From Paracyclopina nana (Eukaryota; Arthropoda; Copepoda; Cyclopoida; Cyclopettidae), in NCBI GenBank assembly GCA_019096065.1, contig JAGUCH010000009.1, positions 5,962,001 through 6,026,000 of the forward strand: a DNA stretch of 64,000 nt, written 5' to 3'. Below are positions 46,120 through 57,641 of this stretch, in pieces. The notes under the pieces were generated by a model that saw only the letters and a program-made list of their open reading frames with translations, did not search any database and had not been told where the DNA came from. Made by a program: the position numbers and the translations under genes. How positions within the stretch are numbered: position 1 is the first letter of the stretch; the number at the start of each line of letters is the position of its first letter.

Positions 46120-48988
46120 ATGGACTCAGAATCTCCATTTGACCTGGAGATAAAAAAACGTGATGGAAGAGTCCAAGTTTATCACAAGAAATCGAGAACA
46201 TGGTAAGCTCAAGTAATGAAATGTGGAGCTGTTCATCTTGCCGATGCGATTCGATGCAAAAAAAATTCATTCGTTATTTCGTTATTTCGCCAATTTGTTT
46301 TCAAAACAAACTTTTGGGACAGCACATATAAGAATTAGTTTGCTTAATTTTCTTATTTTCAGGCGAAATTTGACCAACTTCAATTACACTGTGGCCAAAT
46401 ACGGACTTTTGGAGCAGCCCGACGGGTCGCAGGATCAAGTTTACCTCCTCAACTGCACTCTTGTCCGGTCAGGAAATGACACTTGTAGCCAATTTTTGCT
46501 TCCATTGTCCAAAGATGAGCTGGATACGACTGAAAAATTTTATGACAAATTCCAGTCGTACAGAAATAAGTCGTTTTGGATCCACAAGAGCCTTGCGATC
46601 AAGTGTGAGCTTCACTTCAAGATACTTGCGGATTTGGAGGAGTTTGATGACATGGCTGAGGAAGACAAGAACAAAGCTGATTTGATCGCCCAGTTTGGCC
46701 ATTTTACCTCCCAAAGAAATGGCGGTCTTTTCTATTGCGTCAATGAAAACCAAGTTCTTCCAGCAGAAAAAGGGCTACAAACCGGAGTTCCAGAGGTTAT
46801 TTTTGTTGGGCAACGGAGCGTTGAAATCTATGAAGTGGATGACCTCCCAAACAATCGGATTAAGCCTATGGCGCAAAAACTCCTTCTGGCCTTCAAGAAC
46901 TTCCATGGAAAGAACAATTTTGGTGCTGCTTTGGCTGCTTTATCTTGGACTTTCATGGCTCTTTTAAAAGAGCCATTCACTGCTCATGGAGTAAAGATCC
47001 CAACTTGTCAGCTTATGGGTAAGCAATTTTAACTTTCTTCTTTTGCTCCATTTCAAATGTTAAGATAATCATTATTTATTAGCTTATGTGACCTCTGTTT
47101 TTATTTTCTTACAGGTCCCAATGGTTCCGGTAAAACCTCTCTTGATCAACAATGCAAGACTCTATTGCCCCAGGTGAAGTTGGCTAATGGAGGTCACAAG
47201 ATTACAAAAGACCAAGTCGTTACAGTTCCACTCTTGAAAATGCGACTGGCCACTGAACGACGGCACTATATAAGCCAAGATCCCATCAGGATTAGCAATG
47301 TTGATGACTACGCTGTCATCACAGATGCTTTCTTTGAGGATAGCCCTGGTGCTAATTCAAAGAATCGGAACAGCCTCAAAGGAGACAAATTTTCAACGGG
47401 GCTAATGCTGGTATGGCCTGGGGAGTTCCAGTTGCAAAAAATCAAGTCGGAGTCGCATCTAGGAAAAGGTCTTTTCCTGCTTTTTCAAAATGATGACACC
47501 ATTTCCGAGGCAAAACGAGGACTGGCGAGACAAACCTTTCAAACCGAGGCCTTCTCGTTTTCTGGCCTTTTCCGCAGATTAGTTTTCACACCCAACCTAG
47601 CTCATTTTGATTCAATTGCGGCAGACGCGAAGGAGGCAATCAGTAAGTTAGTCCTGGAAGTGTGCCCAGAGCTAACAGAAAAATTTTGCGGCCAATATGT
47701 CAGACTGCTGGCCATTTATTCTGAAAATGTTGGGGGACTTGCCTTACTTTTGAAGCGGTTCCAGGTGGACAGGAAACCTTTTGGTACCCTCATTGACATT
47801 GTGATCAACTACCATGGAACAGTGGTTATTCCCGAAGTGATGAAAGCCATTTTGATGGCCAACACTCTAAAACTGAAAGGAATTCAGAGCTTATCTGCAG
47901 GCTGCAGCTCCAACTCACATGTGAAGAGCTTAGCTGCCGCCATCATCAAGCTTCAAGCCCCAAGGGAGCTCTTTCAGTATATTGTTTTTTCTAGAGGAGC
48001 TATCATCTTCAGCCATGAGTTCTTCAAGTTGGCTAATATTGGCCAAGGATCAATTGCATCCTTTTTCCCAGACTTTTTCAAGTCTCAGTCCTTCTTTTTG
48101 GCCCCAGATTCTAAGGAGGACTACTTTAAACGTGATGCCAAAGGCAAAGAAAAATATGGGAAGTCTCGTCATTTACGCGGATTTGGAGTTCATCACAACA
48201 ACATTCAGATTGAAATCAAGTCAAAACTGATGTCTGCCGTCCAAAGCCTTGGTTCTGAATTCAAGAAGGTACAATCCCTCGGAGAAGTTGCTCCCTTGCT
48301 CAGAGAAAAATTTGACTCCTTGTATGAGGAATGTTCTCAAACTGAGGAGACAACTGAGATCACAGCAACCACTGCTGTAGAATCTGAAATTGATGAATCC
48401 ACGACCTCTGAGGATGAAACGCAGTCAATTGAGAATACCTCGGGTTCCAATGCTAAGTCTTCCTCTGCTGATGATGATGACCTCCACAAGGAGAGTAGTG
48501 ATCAAATTTTGTTGGATCCGATCAAAGAAAAATCAAGTTCCATTGAAATGTCATCAGGTGATTCTACCGACAACTCTTCTAAAACACCTGATCATGTACC
48601 TATGGTTGTTGAAGATCCCAAAACTGATTTCCAGGGCAACAAAAGTGATGACGCTGATTCTGAGACCGAGCTACCCAATCAGTGTGGCCCAAAAAAGTCA
48701 CCCAATACTGGTCCAATTCACAACAAGCTCAGCTGCGATTCCAGCAATGGCATTTCTCTGCCAGTTCGTCAGAGCAATAGGATCCTAAATTCTCAGAAGA
48801 CAGGAAAGTCTGATGACTCCTCAGCTGAGAAAAGAAAGCAACCTCCCACTGTCATGAAACGTTCAAGAGGCCGTCCTCGTAAAGATGGCAATTGCCTTGA
48901 TGACAAAGGCAACAAAGATGACAATCCCCATGAGAGTGCTGCGGCTACTTCTAAGAAACGTCAAAGGAAGAAACGTGACTGCTGCTAG
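46120..48988 (+). CDS. P-loop ATPase with acidic tail and AT-hook (transposon-associated)
   Basis: Exons 46120-46202, 46363-47018 and 47115-48988 (introns 160 and 96 bp) give 870 residues. A Walker A motif (LMGPNGSGKTSLDQQC) starts near residue 247 and is split by the second intron. A hydrophobic and acidic Walker-B-like stretch (DYAVITDAFFEDS) follows. Residues 630-830 are acidic and Ser/Thr-rich. Near the C-terminus lies an AT-hook (KRSRGRPRKDG) within basic clusters, suggesting nuclear DNA binding. It is not matched to a named family. It lies 127 bp upstream of the transposase on the same strand and is probably its partner (helicase or ATPase). A cellular role cannot be excluded. Confidence 0.7.
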
Positions 48989-49035
48989 GCTAAATCGGTT
49001 GCTTGAATGCACCAATTCCTCAACATGTCCCTATG

Positions 49036-49041
49036 AATAAA
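49036..49041 (+). terminator. Polyadenylation signal between ATPase and transposase
   Basis: AATAAA 48 bp after the ATPase stop and 75 bp before the transposase ATG. It suggests two separate transcripts or a processed dicistronic one. Confidence 0.5.
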
Positions 49042-49115
49042 TATATTCCCTATCCATGTGTCATGTAATACTACCTGAAAGCTATTTCCTTATGTCAATT
49101 CCGTTCTTTTTCAGA

Positions 49116-52100
49116 ATGTCTCCTCAAAAAAGACCAGCAGAAGTAGCCTACATTCAGTCCCTCCCAATTGAATCAAGATCAAGTGACCTAATTGTTGAGC
49201 CACGAAGAGATGGCAAACTGCATTTTCACCCTGGAGTCCTTTTTTATGATCCCATGATGCACTATGGACTAATGCTAACATGTCCGATCCACAAAGAAAC
49301 CCTGCAGGACTCAAAATTGTGGACTGATGGGAGTGACTCTTCTAGGAATCCAAGGCTGGTGTTTGGATTCTCTTGCAACTATATTTTGGTTGCTAAGAGA
49401 TACACATGCAAGCTCTGCTCAAGTGATTATCCAGCACACCTTGAATCAATCATGGAGCAGGTCCCATCCTCTGTGGAGCCTCTATTTCTCTGCTTCAAGA
49501 AAGCAGCTGTGACAACTGGGCTCTTCCATCACATCATCAACTCATGCGCTAGAGGTTAAGAATTTCTTTTCAATAGTGAAAACCTTTTTAATTATTAAAT
49601 TTCAGGATCTACTATCAAAGGCCTCACTCAGGAGCTACAAGACAACAGGATCGCAAGATTCCAAAAGCCATCAAATGACAGTTCAAGTGCTGGATTAAAG
49701 AAAAGCCTAGACACACGAGCGTTTATGTGTCCAGGAAAGGATTTGATAAAGGGTATTTTTGTTAATTTTATGAGGATTAACAAAAAATATCTTTACCAAG
49801 AAATGAGGAGCACAAGGGCAAAATCGATCAGCTTCGACCATACATTCAACATTGCGTAAGTAAAAGTTTAAATTACATAGCACTCCTGAGCGCGTGGTAC
49901 TTCCATTTACTGCTAATAAAACACGAAATTCTTGACCAAGTCAATTTTGAGTCATAATGTCAGTTGCGGCTGATAGTTTGGGTCAAGTTGACTCAAAATA
50001 TGAGGCAAAGTCAAACTTTTGACTCGTTTTGAGTTCGCAAGAGAGAATACTCGCACCTCGATCGCGCAGGACATCTACTTTAATGCTAATAAGAAGCGAA
50101 ATTATTGACCAAGTCATAGCTTGTTCTCATAAACATTTGTATACGGTAAGCAAGGCACTGAAATCGCGGCAGCTTATGTAGTGCCACATAAGCCGCAATT
50201 TCAGTCAAGACTTAATTAAGAATTCTTACTTAGACTGCAATGACTTGTGTTCTCTTAAACTTAAAAGTCTTAGGTAGCTTTCTGTTTTAGTTTCATAAAA
50301 GTTTCTTAATATTGCGTAGTCAAAAATGTTTCCATTGTTTGGAAAGTTGGCATTATTCGCAATGTTCTCATTGTTTGTAATGTTTGTAATGTTCGCAATG
50401 TTCGCAATGTTCGCAATGTTCGCATTGTGCGCAATGTTCGCATTGTGCGCAATGTTCGCATTGTGCGCAATGTTTGCATTGTGCGCAATGTTTGCATTGA
50501 TCTCATTGTTCCCATTGTTCTCTGTAGCTAAAGTTTTTCTTGCATTGTTTGGCTGGCTATCCAGACTTCAAAGTCGGCCAGTTGCTTGTTATGATTGTAG
50601 GCGGGACTGAATTTGACTTCATTTTGATTTAAGTAAAAGTCAGCTTGGGCCGTTTGGCCATAGTGCGATATGCTCTCACAATTCTCTGAACAGTTTTCTT
50701 ATTGCCAGTGCACAAAGCCTCACAATTTCTTTAAAATTTCAGTGATGTTGTTCAGCTCTCTGGAGACCATGGAATGAATGTGAAGCAATTCCAAGCCTGT
50801 TTTTTTGTTCTATCGGAGGAAGGGAAAATAGTTGATTTTCAACTGACCAAAACTCTTGGGTTAAGCGAAAACGAAGAGATGTTTAGGCGCATTTCATTGG
50901 ACAACAAAATTGAGGCCATATATACAGGTAAGGACAAAATATGGATCAAAATTGATTGCAGTAGTTAACTAATAGTTGACTTTTTTTTTTGTTTTTTACA
51001 AGTTCTTACAAATTCTGTTGGGATGTTTTAAGTGTAGGCAACTGTAAACAGACCACATATCTAGCCTATCGACTAATTAAACAAATTTTGGGAGGTCATA
51101 TTTCTGCCCTAGTTGGGACGTCCTTGACTGTTAAGTTATTTTCTCTCTTGATTATGTTTGGCATGGTAGGATTTTAACATGCTTTACATATTTTGTGGCA
51201 TTATATGGTGACAATTCATCATCATACTTATAAAAAGTGGCAAAAAAGTCCAAAAAGTTGGCTTTTTCCGCTGATTCTATTTCCAGCATTTGAGGCACAA
51301 GTCAATCATGCTCATGCCATTATGACATCACTTTAACTGAGCTCTGCAAACTTTTCTCCCAACATAAATTAAGGGTTTTGGGTTTGCTGTTGGGCCTGCC
51401 TGTGCATCAATTATATGTACTACTTGAAAAGCATATTCTAACGAAAATAGCGCGTTTTATTGATTTAGCTGACTTTTTTTCAGATAGATGTTGCATGGAC
51501 AGTAGCTTTTTACAGAGTGTTTTTGGAAATGTTCCAATAAGGCTTGATATTTTTCACGCCACTAACCGTATTGTTAGGAGTCTTGACAAGAAATCAATGT
51601 CATCAAAAAACTACAACATGATGCTTCGTGACATTCGATTGTTTCCAAGAAAAAAGCTTGATTCCGGCAAGCAACGAACTATGGAAACAGCTGATCCATC
51701 TTCAATTTCACAAAATCTCAAAAGCTTGATGACAAGCTGGAAGAAGGAAAACATCTCTGAAAAAACCAAAAAAGAACTAGAAAAATTGAATGCCCATGCT
51801 CAAAGAGGATGCCTTTCAGGCATACCTGTTGGATGTGGGACTCAGAGGAATGAGTCTTTGCACCAAAAGCTGAAATGTCATTTCAAGAGTCGATCAACTA
51901 TGACATTGGAGCTCTTTGAAGGATACCTCCTCTCATATGTGATTCTTCACAACAGACGTAAAGACGGTGATTTGAGGCCAGTATCATTCAATTCAAATTC
52001 GCTTGCCGGCCTTGGAAGAGGAAGCATCTCTGAAGATTTTGATGAAAACTTGAACAAGTTAGGAGCCGAGGATGGCCGTGCGATTGCTCCATCAAGTCTT

Positions 52101-53320
52101 AGCACTGAAGTACTCGAGGTCATTGCTGAAAATGTCCGAAAGCTTTTGAAGATATCTGCTGCTGGCTTTGTTGCAGATGAGTGGTTTAAATTAGACGAGC
52201 TTCTCCTGTTTGGCGAGCTCTGCAATTCAGAAACACTCCTTGATGAGCTTGACTCTTTATTCTCCAAGTTTTCTTTGAATGAAGACAGTGAGCATTCATT
52301 GTTATCAGTGCCAAGACTATTGCTCAGAGAAATGAAAGACGCAATTAGTGATGAAAATTTGATAAAAATCTTTGGAACAAAGGATGAAAGTGAAATATTA
52401 TTAGCATTTGCACCAGTGAAATTTGCAAAGAGTGAGGACAAGCTGAAATTGTGCTCCGACATCTCAAAATCAGTAATCCTGGAAATTTCAAAAGACAAAG
52501 TGATCAAAGTATCTGTTCCTAAATATATTGAGTGTGACAAAATGTTTGCTTTTTCAAGCAATGGAAACAAATTCAATCTGATTAGATTCAGCGATGTCAG
52601 CAATGTCAACGATGTCAACGATGACATCACTGGAATCAAGTGCCATTGTGGAAGAGCTGGAAGAACTGCCAAAAAGCCTTGTAGTCATGATCGATGTAAA
52701 TGCTTCAAGTCCAAACAGGCTTGCTTGATAGCTTGTGGCTGCAGTTGCTGTGGAAACCCATTTGGAATGAAGTTTGCTAGCAAGCCCAAAGTGAAAAGTT
52801 GCAATTGCGGCCAGAAAAAGTCATCTAGTGGAGAGCATTGCTCTACTGATAGATGTTCCTGTCACAAAACCAAGTCAAGCTGCCTTGAAAACCCTAAGTA
52901 AAACATGAACAATTTTGGGCTTTGTATTGAATTTTTAATGGAACTTTTTTTTTCAGGTGTTCATGCACAAACTGTGGCAACAGTTTTGGGAAAAATGAAG
53001 AACAGGAGAACCAACCCTTGAGACGAAATCTCCCTAATCACGAGGGAAAATTGGGAACGAAGCCAAATGTGGAGTACTATGAAGACCAAAATATTTCTAC
53101 CAGGGAAGCTTGGTCAAAGATTGAGACATTCACCCTGACGCAGCTTATCTACTTTGGAAGCCACAGAACCCAGGAAGTTGAGGCGAATTTTGATCTAATG
53201 AGGAGACACTTTCCCGACTTGTGCCTCAACCAAAAATCTGAAAAACAGATCCGCTGTAAGCTGAAATTTATGTCTGAGCAGTGCAACAAGTTTGCAAATA
53301 TAAGAAATCTGAAAAAATGA
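49116..53320 (+). CDS. DDE-type transposase with CXC zinc clusters
   Basis: Exons 49116-49554, 49606-49855, 50743-50927, 51484-52897 and 52957-53320 give 883 residues with every joint in frame. An N-terminal Cys-containing segment (RYTCKLCSSDYPAHLESIME) precedes the catalytic core. Candidate acidic residues are Asp in SISFDHTFNIA (about 224), Asp in AIYTDRCCMD (about 292) with RLDIFHATNRI after it, and Glu in GCGTQRNESLHQKL (about 415). C-terminal tesmin/TSO1-like CXC clusters occur twice (CHCGRAG to CGCSCCGNPFG, then CNCGQKK to CSCTNCGNSFG). It is intact, with no stops. A CAG lies two bases before the ATG, so a 5' exon is possible. Introns 2 and 3 (887 and 556 bp) contain inserted repeats. 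A domesticated gene is the alternative. Confidence 0.8.
50117..50162 (+). repeat. 46-bp direct repeat, copy 1 (transposase intron 2)
   Basis: AGCTTGTTCTCATAAACATT, then GGTAAGCAAGGCACT, recurs at 53357-53405 with few changes. Confidence 0.7.
50325..50515 (+). repeat. 9-bp minisatellite, ATGTTCGCA/TTGTGCGCA type
   Basis: About 20 repeats of a 9-mer inside transposase intron 2, with alternating ATGTTCGCA and TTGTGCGCA in the middle. It is a different motif from the 35-kb array but has the same period. Confidence 0.85.
51040..51240 (+). repeat. Interspersed repeat in transposase intron 3
   Basis: Matches 62530-62720 in the same orientation: GTAAACAGACC, CATATCTAGCCTA, TAGTTGGGACGT against TAAGTTGGGACGT, and GGTAGGATTTTA. 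It is noncoding. Confidence 0.7.
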
Positions 53321-53356
53321 CATACATTTTTTGAATTTTTTTAATGGCTGCATCGT

Positions 53357-53405
53357 ACCCATAAGCTTGTTCTCATAAACATTTCTATAAGGTAAGCAAG
53401 GCACT
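53357..53405 (+). repeat. 46-bp direct repeat, copy 2 (just after the transposase stop)
   Basis: Same sequence as 50117-50162, 37 bp after the transposase stop. Confidence 0.7.
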
Positions 53406-53429
53406 TTGCTCGCTTATATCTCAACCATC

Positions 53430-53925
53430 AGATTGGAACCAAATTTGGAGGAATTCATTAGGATATATTGAGGCCTTTTGACTATGAATGTTGAGGCTGC
53501 TTTAACAGCCCAATCCCAGGCTTTTTGACTACGAATTATGAGGCTCCTGCGCTGTTCAAATCCAAGGCTCTTTTTCTGCTTCAACGGCCAAATCCGAGGC
53601 TCTTGGCAGCCAAAATTGAGGCTATTCTACAATGAATGTTGAGGCTGCTTAGCTTTTGGGAGTTAAACATGACGCTGCTTAAGTGACTGAGTCCAAGTCA
53701 TATGGGCAATGCTCATTGAGAGCATTTCAGCAGCCAAATCTGAAGCTTTATGGCAATTCACTTAGAGCTTATTTCTGTCTCGGTATTTGTGGCTTTTAGA
53801 TGGTCAAAATTGAAGCCATTAATTAAAGCTACTAGGCATTCCACACTGGCTTTTTCCGCGGCTGTATCTGAGCCTGTTTGGTTTTTATTGGAAAAAAGTG
53901 ATGTCATTGTGATCATGGCACTGGA
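53430..53925. repeat. Degenerate iterated GAGGCT-type repeat
   Basis: Phrases such as GTTGAGGCTGCTT and CCAAATCCGAGGCT recur at irregular 25-50-bp spacing. The stretch is noncoding and could be the arm of another iterated-motif element. Confidence 0.45.
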
Positions 53926-53937
53926 GCAGTAAATAAC

Positions 53938-54866
53938 GGGCGCCATCAATAACGACGACACTATTGCGAGAGTTGCACTTGTGTCGACACTTTTGCGATA
54001 GATGTTTTAATGTCGACATTTTTTTTGCTCCATGATGTTTTTATGTCGACACTTTTGTGAGAGTTGCTTTTGTGTCGACATACCAATGTAATATTAGCAT
54101 AGACACATCATGCATTAATGTCGACACCTCATGCTTTTATGTCGAAAAACCATGCTTTAGTGTAGACAGAATTTGGAGCTATTTTGCTAATTTTTGTAAA
54201 ATCATTTTTCAGATTCTGACTTTGGAATCAGTCTTTTGGTAACAAAAGCCATTCTGCTCCATTAAAAAAGTCTTAATTGCATCAGGTCAAAACCTTAACA
54301 CAGTAGCACATAGCATGTCCCGAACTTCATTATTTCTCTGAGATATTTTTCCAAAATATCAGTTATAATATACAAGTAAACCTAGCCTTAGATTTTACTT
54401 CCTCTACGGAAAAAATGCTATAACAGTCAAATATGCAGTAACCTTTCATGTTGCTATGTGTCAAAAGCAGCAACGGACTGTTTTTTCTAAAGTTTTATTT
54501 TAGCATAGCAAATTAGCATATCTCAAGATTTCGCTGCACCATTCTCAGTTCTCAAAATATAAGCTCACAATACAATTTTAAAAATGCATGTTTGCTTTAA
54601 GTCAATCAGCATCCCAAAAAAACGCTTATGTGTGTCGACATAAAAACATCTTGTGTCTACAATAAGATATTTTCTGTCGACGCTAAAACGTCTGATGTCG
54701 ACATTAAAAGAACATGAGCAAACCTGTCGACTTTATGGTATACCAGGTTGTCGATATTAAAACAACTATGACAAAAGTGTCGTCTTAGGTGAATGCCCGA
54801 TGTCGACGCTAATACAACTCATTCATTCGACGTAAAACTCTAAAGTCGACGTTAATGTGCTCACCC
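53938..54866. mobile_element. Non-autonomous element with GTCGAC-iterated inverted arms
   Basis: The 929-bp element begins GGG and ends CCC and is flanked on both sides by the 9-bp direct repeat GTAAATAAC (53929-53937 and 54867-54875). The outer ends pair as GGGCGCCATC / GGGTGAGCAC, followed by TAACG.CGAC. Both arms consist of the motif TTTTAATGTCGACA repeated every 20-25 bp, in opposite orientation. The middle is AT-rich and noncoding. A related arm lies at 62984-63232. Confidence 0.8.
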
Positions 54867-54875
54867 GTAAATAAC

Positions 54876-55589
54876 GTACTTCAATTTGACGGAAAAAAAA
54901 TAAATCCGAATTTAAAAAATCGTGAAATGGCAGATGGCAACGGGGATGAAAATACTCGAATTTGATACACTTCCTGACCACGCAGAGAAAAAATCTTGGG
55001 TGCTTTGGCGATCCCATGGGGCCCCTACAGAGCTGGGTTTTAGTTTCAAGCTTTCAAGCCAATCTGAAACTCGTTCCATCACTATTAGTCAAGTTATTGT
55101 TAGTGATTAACCACACTCAGGGTGACCAGATGTCCCTATTTTGTCAAAGTGGCCATTTTTCCATTTTTGACCCAAGTATGGCTACGGAAATTTAGGCCAA
55201 ATAGTCATAGCCAGTTGCAGCTAATCTTGAAAAACCTGAAAACTTTAAAATGTGGTATAAAGGATTAATTACCCTGCAGTTGTTGCACCATTTGAAGTTT
55301 TGCTGATTGTAGATTAAGCTTTCATAATTGTACATACATTGTGAAATAATGCGGATTTGCAAATGAACTCAAATCATCAACTTCAACTTGTTTTTATAAA
55401 AGAACTAATTTTTAAAATGCTGTACGTGAAATTGATTAAATCAGAGCGCCCACAACTATAAATTTCCTGTGCCAATTTTAATGAATATTATTAGTTCTGC
55501 TGAGCTTCATATCCGCTATTTTATTCAATGTCTGAAGATTAGGCAATTAAATGTTATAAAATGTAGATTTATTTCTGCATGTTTTTTAA
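54876..55589. other. Intergenic stretch
   Basis: No gene found. A CAGGGTGACCAGATGTCCC phrase near 55125 looks like the terminus of a hAT-type element, but no partner end was found. Confidence 0.35.
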
Positions 55590-55850
55590 TTAGCACAAAT
55601 CACACAATCTTGGAGCGCTTGGAGAGTAGTCATTATTCCTCTCTTCAATTGGTCTTGAATTAAGTGCTGAGAGTAATGATTCTATTTTACAAAGAAGAAT
55701 TTCCTCCTGGTCCCTTGAAAAAGCAATTGATATTGGCAGTTCTTGGGCTCTTTTAATCCTCACTTTATGCAAAATGTTGCTAACGACAGCCAAAATGGCG
55801 ACCAAGAAAGCTAGGACAACTATCTCAAATAGTTTGTCTTGCAGCATCAT
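55590..55850 (-). CDS. Small single-pass membrane protein (86 residues)
   Basis: Unrecognised single-exon gene. One hydrophobic helix near the N-terminus (IVVLAFLVAILAVVSNIL) is followed by a basic and then polar tail that ends in CDLC. A TATA box (TATAAAAGG) lies 57-65 bp upstream, properly placed for a short 5' leader. It could be a membrane anchor-type small protein or an uncleaved signal. Confidence 0.55.
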   Translation of the reverse strand: MMLQDKLFEIVVLAFLVAILAVVSNILHKVRIKRAQELPISIAFSRDQEEILLCKIESLLSALNSRPIEERNNDYSPSAPRLCDLC

Positions 55851-55906
55851 GTTGTCACCTGTAGACCGACCAGAATAGAATGATGGAAGTTTGATGAGTA
55901 AGGACC

Positions 55907-55915
55907 CCTTTTATA
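55907..55915 (-). promoter_or_regulatory. TATA box of the 86-residue gene
   Basis: TATAAAAGG on the minus strand, with the start codon at 55850. Confidence 0.6.
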
Positions 55916-56861
55916 GCAATCAACGAGCTCCGCTTCGATTTATTCATGATCTACAACATTCTTCCCTATCCTTCTTGACTGGCAGCGTAACTTATAATAG
56001 AATTTGCGCGCATATTCCAAATGGCCTTACCATATTCTTCCTGATTATCATGGTAACATTATAATTAGCATTCAGTGTTTAGGAAAAAGGTGGAGTAGCA
56101 TCTGTTTATGTAACGATTAACGCTGTCTTTGATGTGTATGGGAGGAGTAGCATCATCGATTTTGGGCAAAATGTTATATTATTTAGAAAAACAGCATAAT
56201 AGACAATCTGGATATTTTAAGTATCCATGTTATTGAAATTCACACACGTTTCATGCTTCATTTTATGCATGCAGGGTGCACTGCAGATAGGTTAAGTTAG
56301 TGATTAGTTTCTTGGTCAAACAAACGCAAATGCTTTCCTATGTTGAAAATGTCAAATGTATTATATAAAGGCTTTTTCTCAACAAGGAACCATTAATTGA
56401 AAAGTAAGCTCACATGCTTACAATTCAGATTGAGAAAAGTCTTCTCAGAGTCTGAAAAGAAAGAAAAACTTTGTCTGTGTGTGTTGTCTTCAAACTTCAA
56501 TTGTGTTTCCAAATAAGGTAGTAGCAGAGAATTGGGAATGAGAAACTCGCCTAACTACTACCATGTCATATGCCTGTTTCCAACAAGGAAAATCAGCATA
56601 GTCAATAGACGTAACTTGACTTTCATAGTCAGGTCAAAGCTTGCTCGCACGGTCAGCTTGCCTATTACAGAATTTGGTTGGGCTTTTGTAATGTGTGTTA
56701 GACAAATTGGTTCTCAGTAAAAACCTAGCTTATCTCGCAACAAGATGCCAACTTTTGAAAATTCTGTTTGAGGTCCCATGAGACAGAACAGACGCCGGAG
56801 TTGGTCAAGATCCAAATGATGCTAAGGTCCATTAAGATCCGGCTCTGGGCTAGCGTTTTAG
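55916..56861. other. Region between two small TATA-driven genes
   Basis: No gene found. A further TATATAAAGG-like site occurs near 56362, but only a 13-codon frame follows it. Confidence 0.4.
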
Positions 56862-56868
56862 TATAAAA
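56862..56868 (+). promoter_or_regulatory. TATA box of the secreted protein gene at 56.9 kb
   Basis: TATAAAA, 80 bp before the ATG at 56942. Confidence 0.6.
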
Positions 56869-56941
56869 TGACTGCAACGCTATCAAACTTCCCAGTCTTA
56901 TTCCAACAGTTGAGTTCAAAAGTTCTCCCCAAAGTGCAACC

Positions 56942-57641
56942 ATGAGGATTTTCCTAATTCTGCTATTAATAGCAGCGTCAATGAACACAGAGGCCCTTAA
57001 AATCGAGCCTAAATTGTCATCTCGCACGACAATTAATTTCATGCGTTTGGGTAAGGACATTTTTATATTGCATTAGTTAGTTGCTTTTGTAAATGGTCAC
57101 TTTTTGGCATTATATGCATGCATAGACCTAGGTTTTAGTCAATTAAAAAGTTTGCAATGAAATAGCAATTGCCCCAGTTTACTTCATTTTTTTTGAATGT
57201 GATTTTTGGGCCAAATATCAAAATAAATTATTAAAATCAAGCCAATTGAGATTTATGCTCATTAAATTTGCTTTGTTGTTTAGAGCTGATAAACCAGAAG
57301 ATCTTCTAAGCATTTCCTTTGCTGTTTTTGAAGTAATACAAATTATGCTCATATTAAATGCAACAGAACACTACCTAATTTATTGTGATGGTTTACTATA
57401 AAATGGTTTTTTTGTAGGTCAATTGGTGCCAACAAAGAATATGGGCCATATACATTTTGTGTTGCCCCTGGAGAACATCAAACAGAATCTACGAGAGCTC
57501 TCCGCTGGATACCTTGTTCAAGGCCATCATGACAAAAAAGCATCAAATTGGGGCATATCTTCATCTTTAAACGATCTAGAGATTGTAAGTTGGATATTTA
57601 TTAACATTATAACTCATTTAAGAGTTACTATGAGTTACTGA
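56942..57641 (+). CDS. Secreted protein, at least two exons, 3' end uncertain
   Basis: Exon 1 (56942-57050) encodes a signal peptide (RIFLILLLIAASMNTEA) and joins at GTAAGG over a 367-bp intron to exon 2, starting at 57418. The combined frame reads MGHIHFVLPLENIKQNLREL and SAGYLVQGHHDKKASNWG. A consensus donor (ATT/GTAAGT) occurs at 57584. If it is used, the third exon was not found. If not, the frame ends at 57641 (about 111 residues). No family is recognised. The TATA box and clean splice sites support a real gene. Confidence 0.55.

Noticed and set aside
49056..49115. Upstream in-frame start for the transposase at 49056
   Set aside because: The 20 extra codons are crossed by a clear splice-acceptor-like CAG at 49112-49114, so the ATG at 49116 is preferred.
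55120..55195. hAT-type transposon terminus (CAGGGTGACCAG)
   Set aside because: Only one end-like phrase was found, with no matching inverted end or 8-bp duplication in reach.
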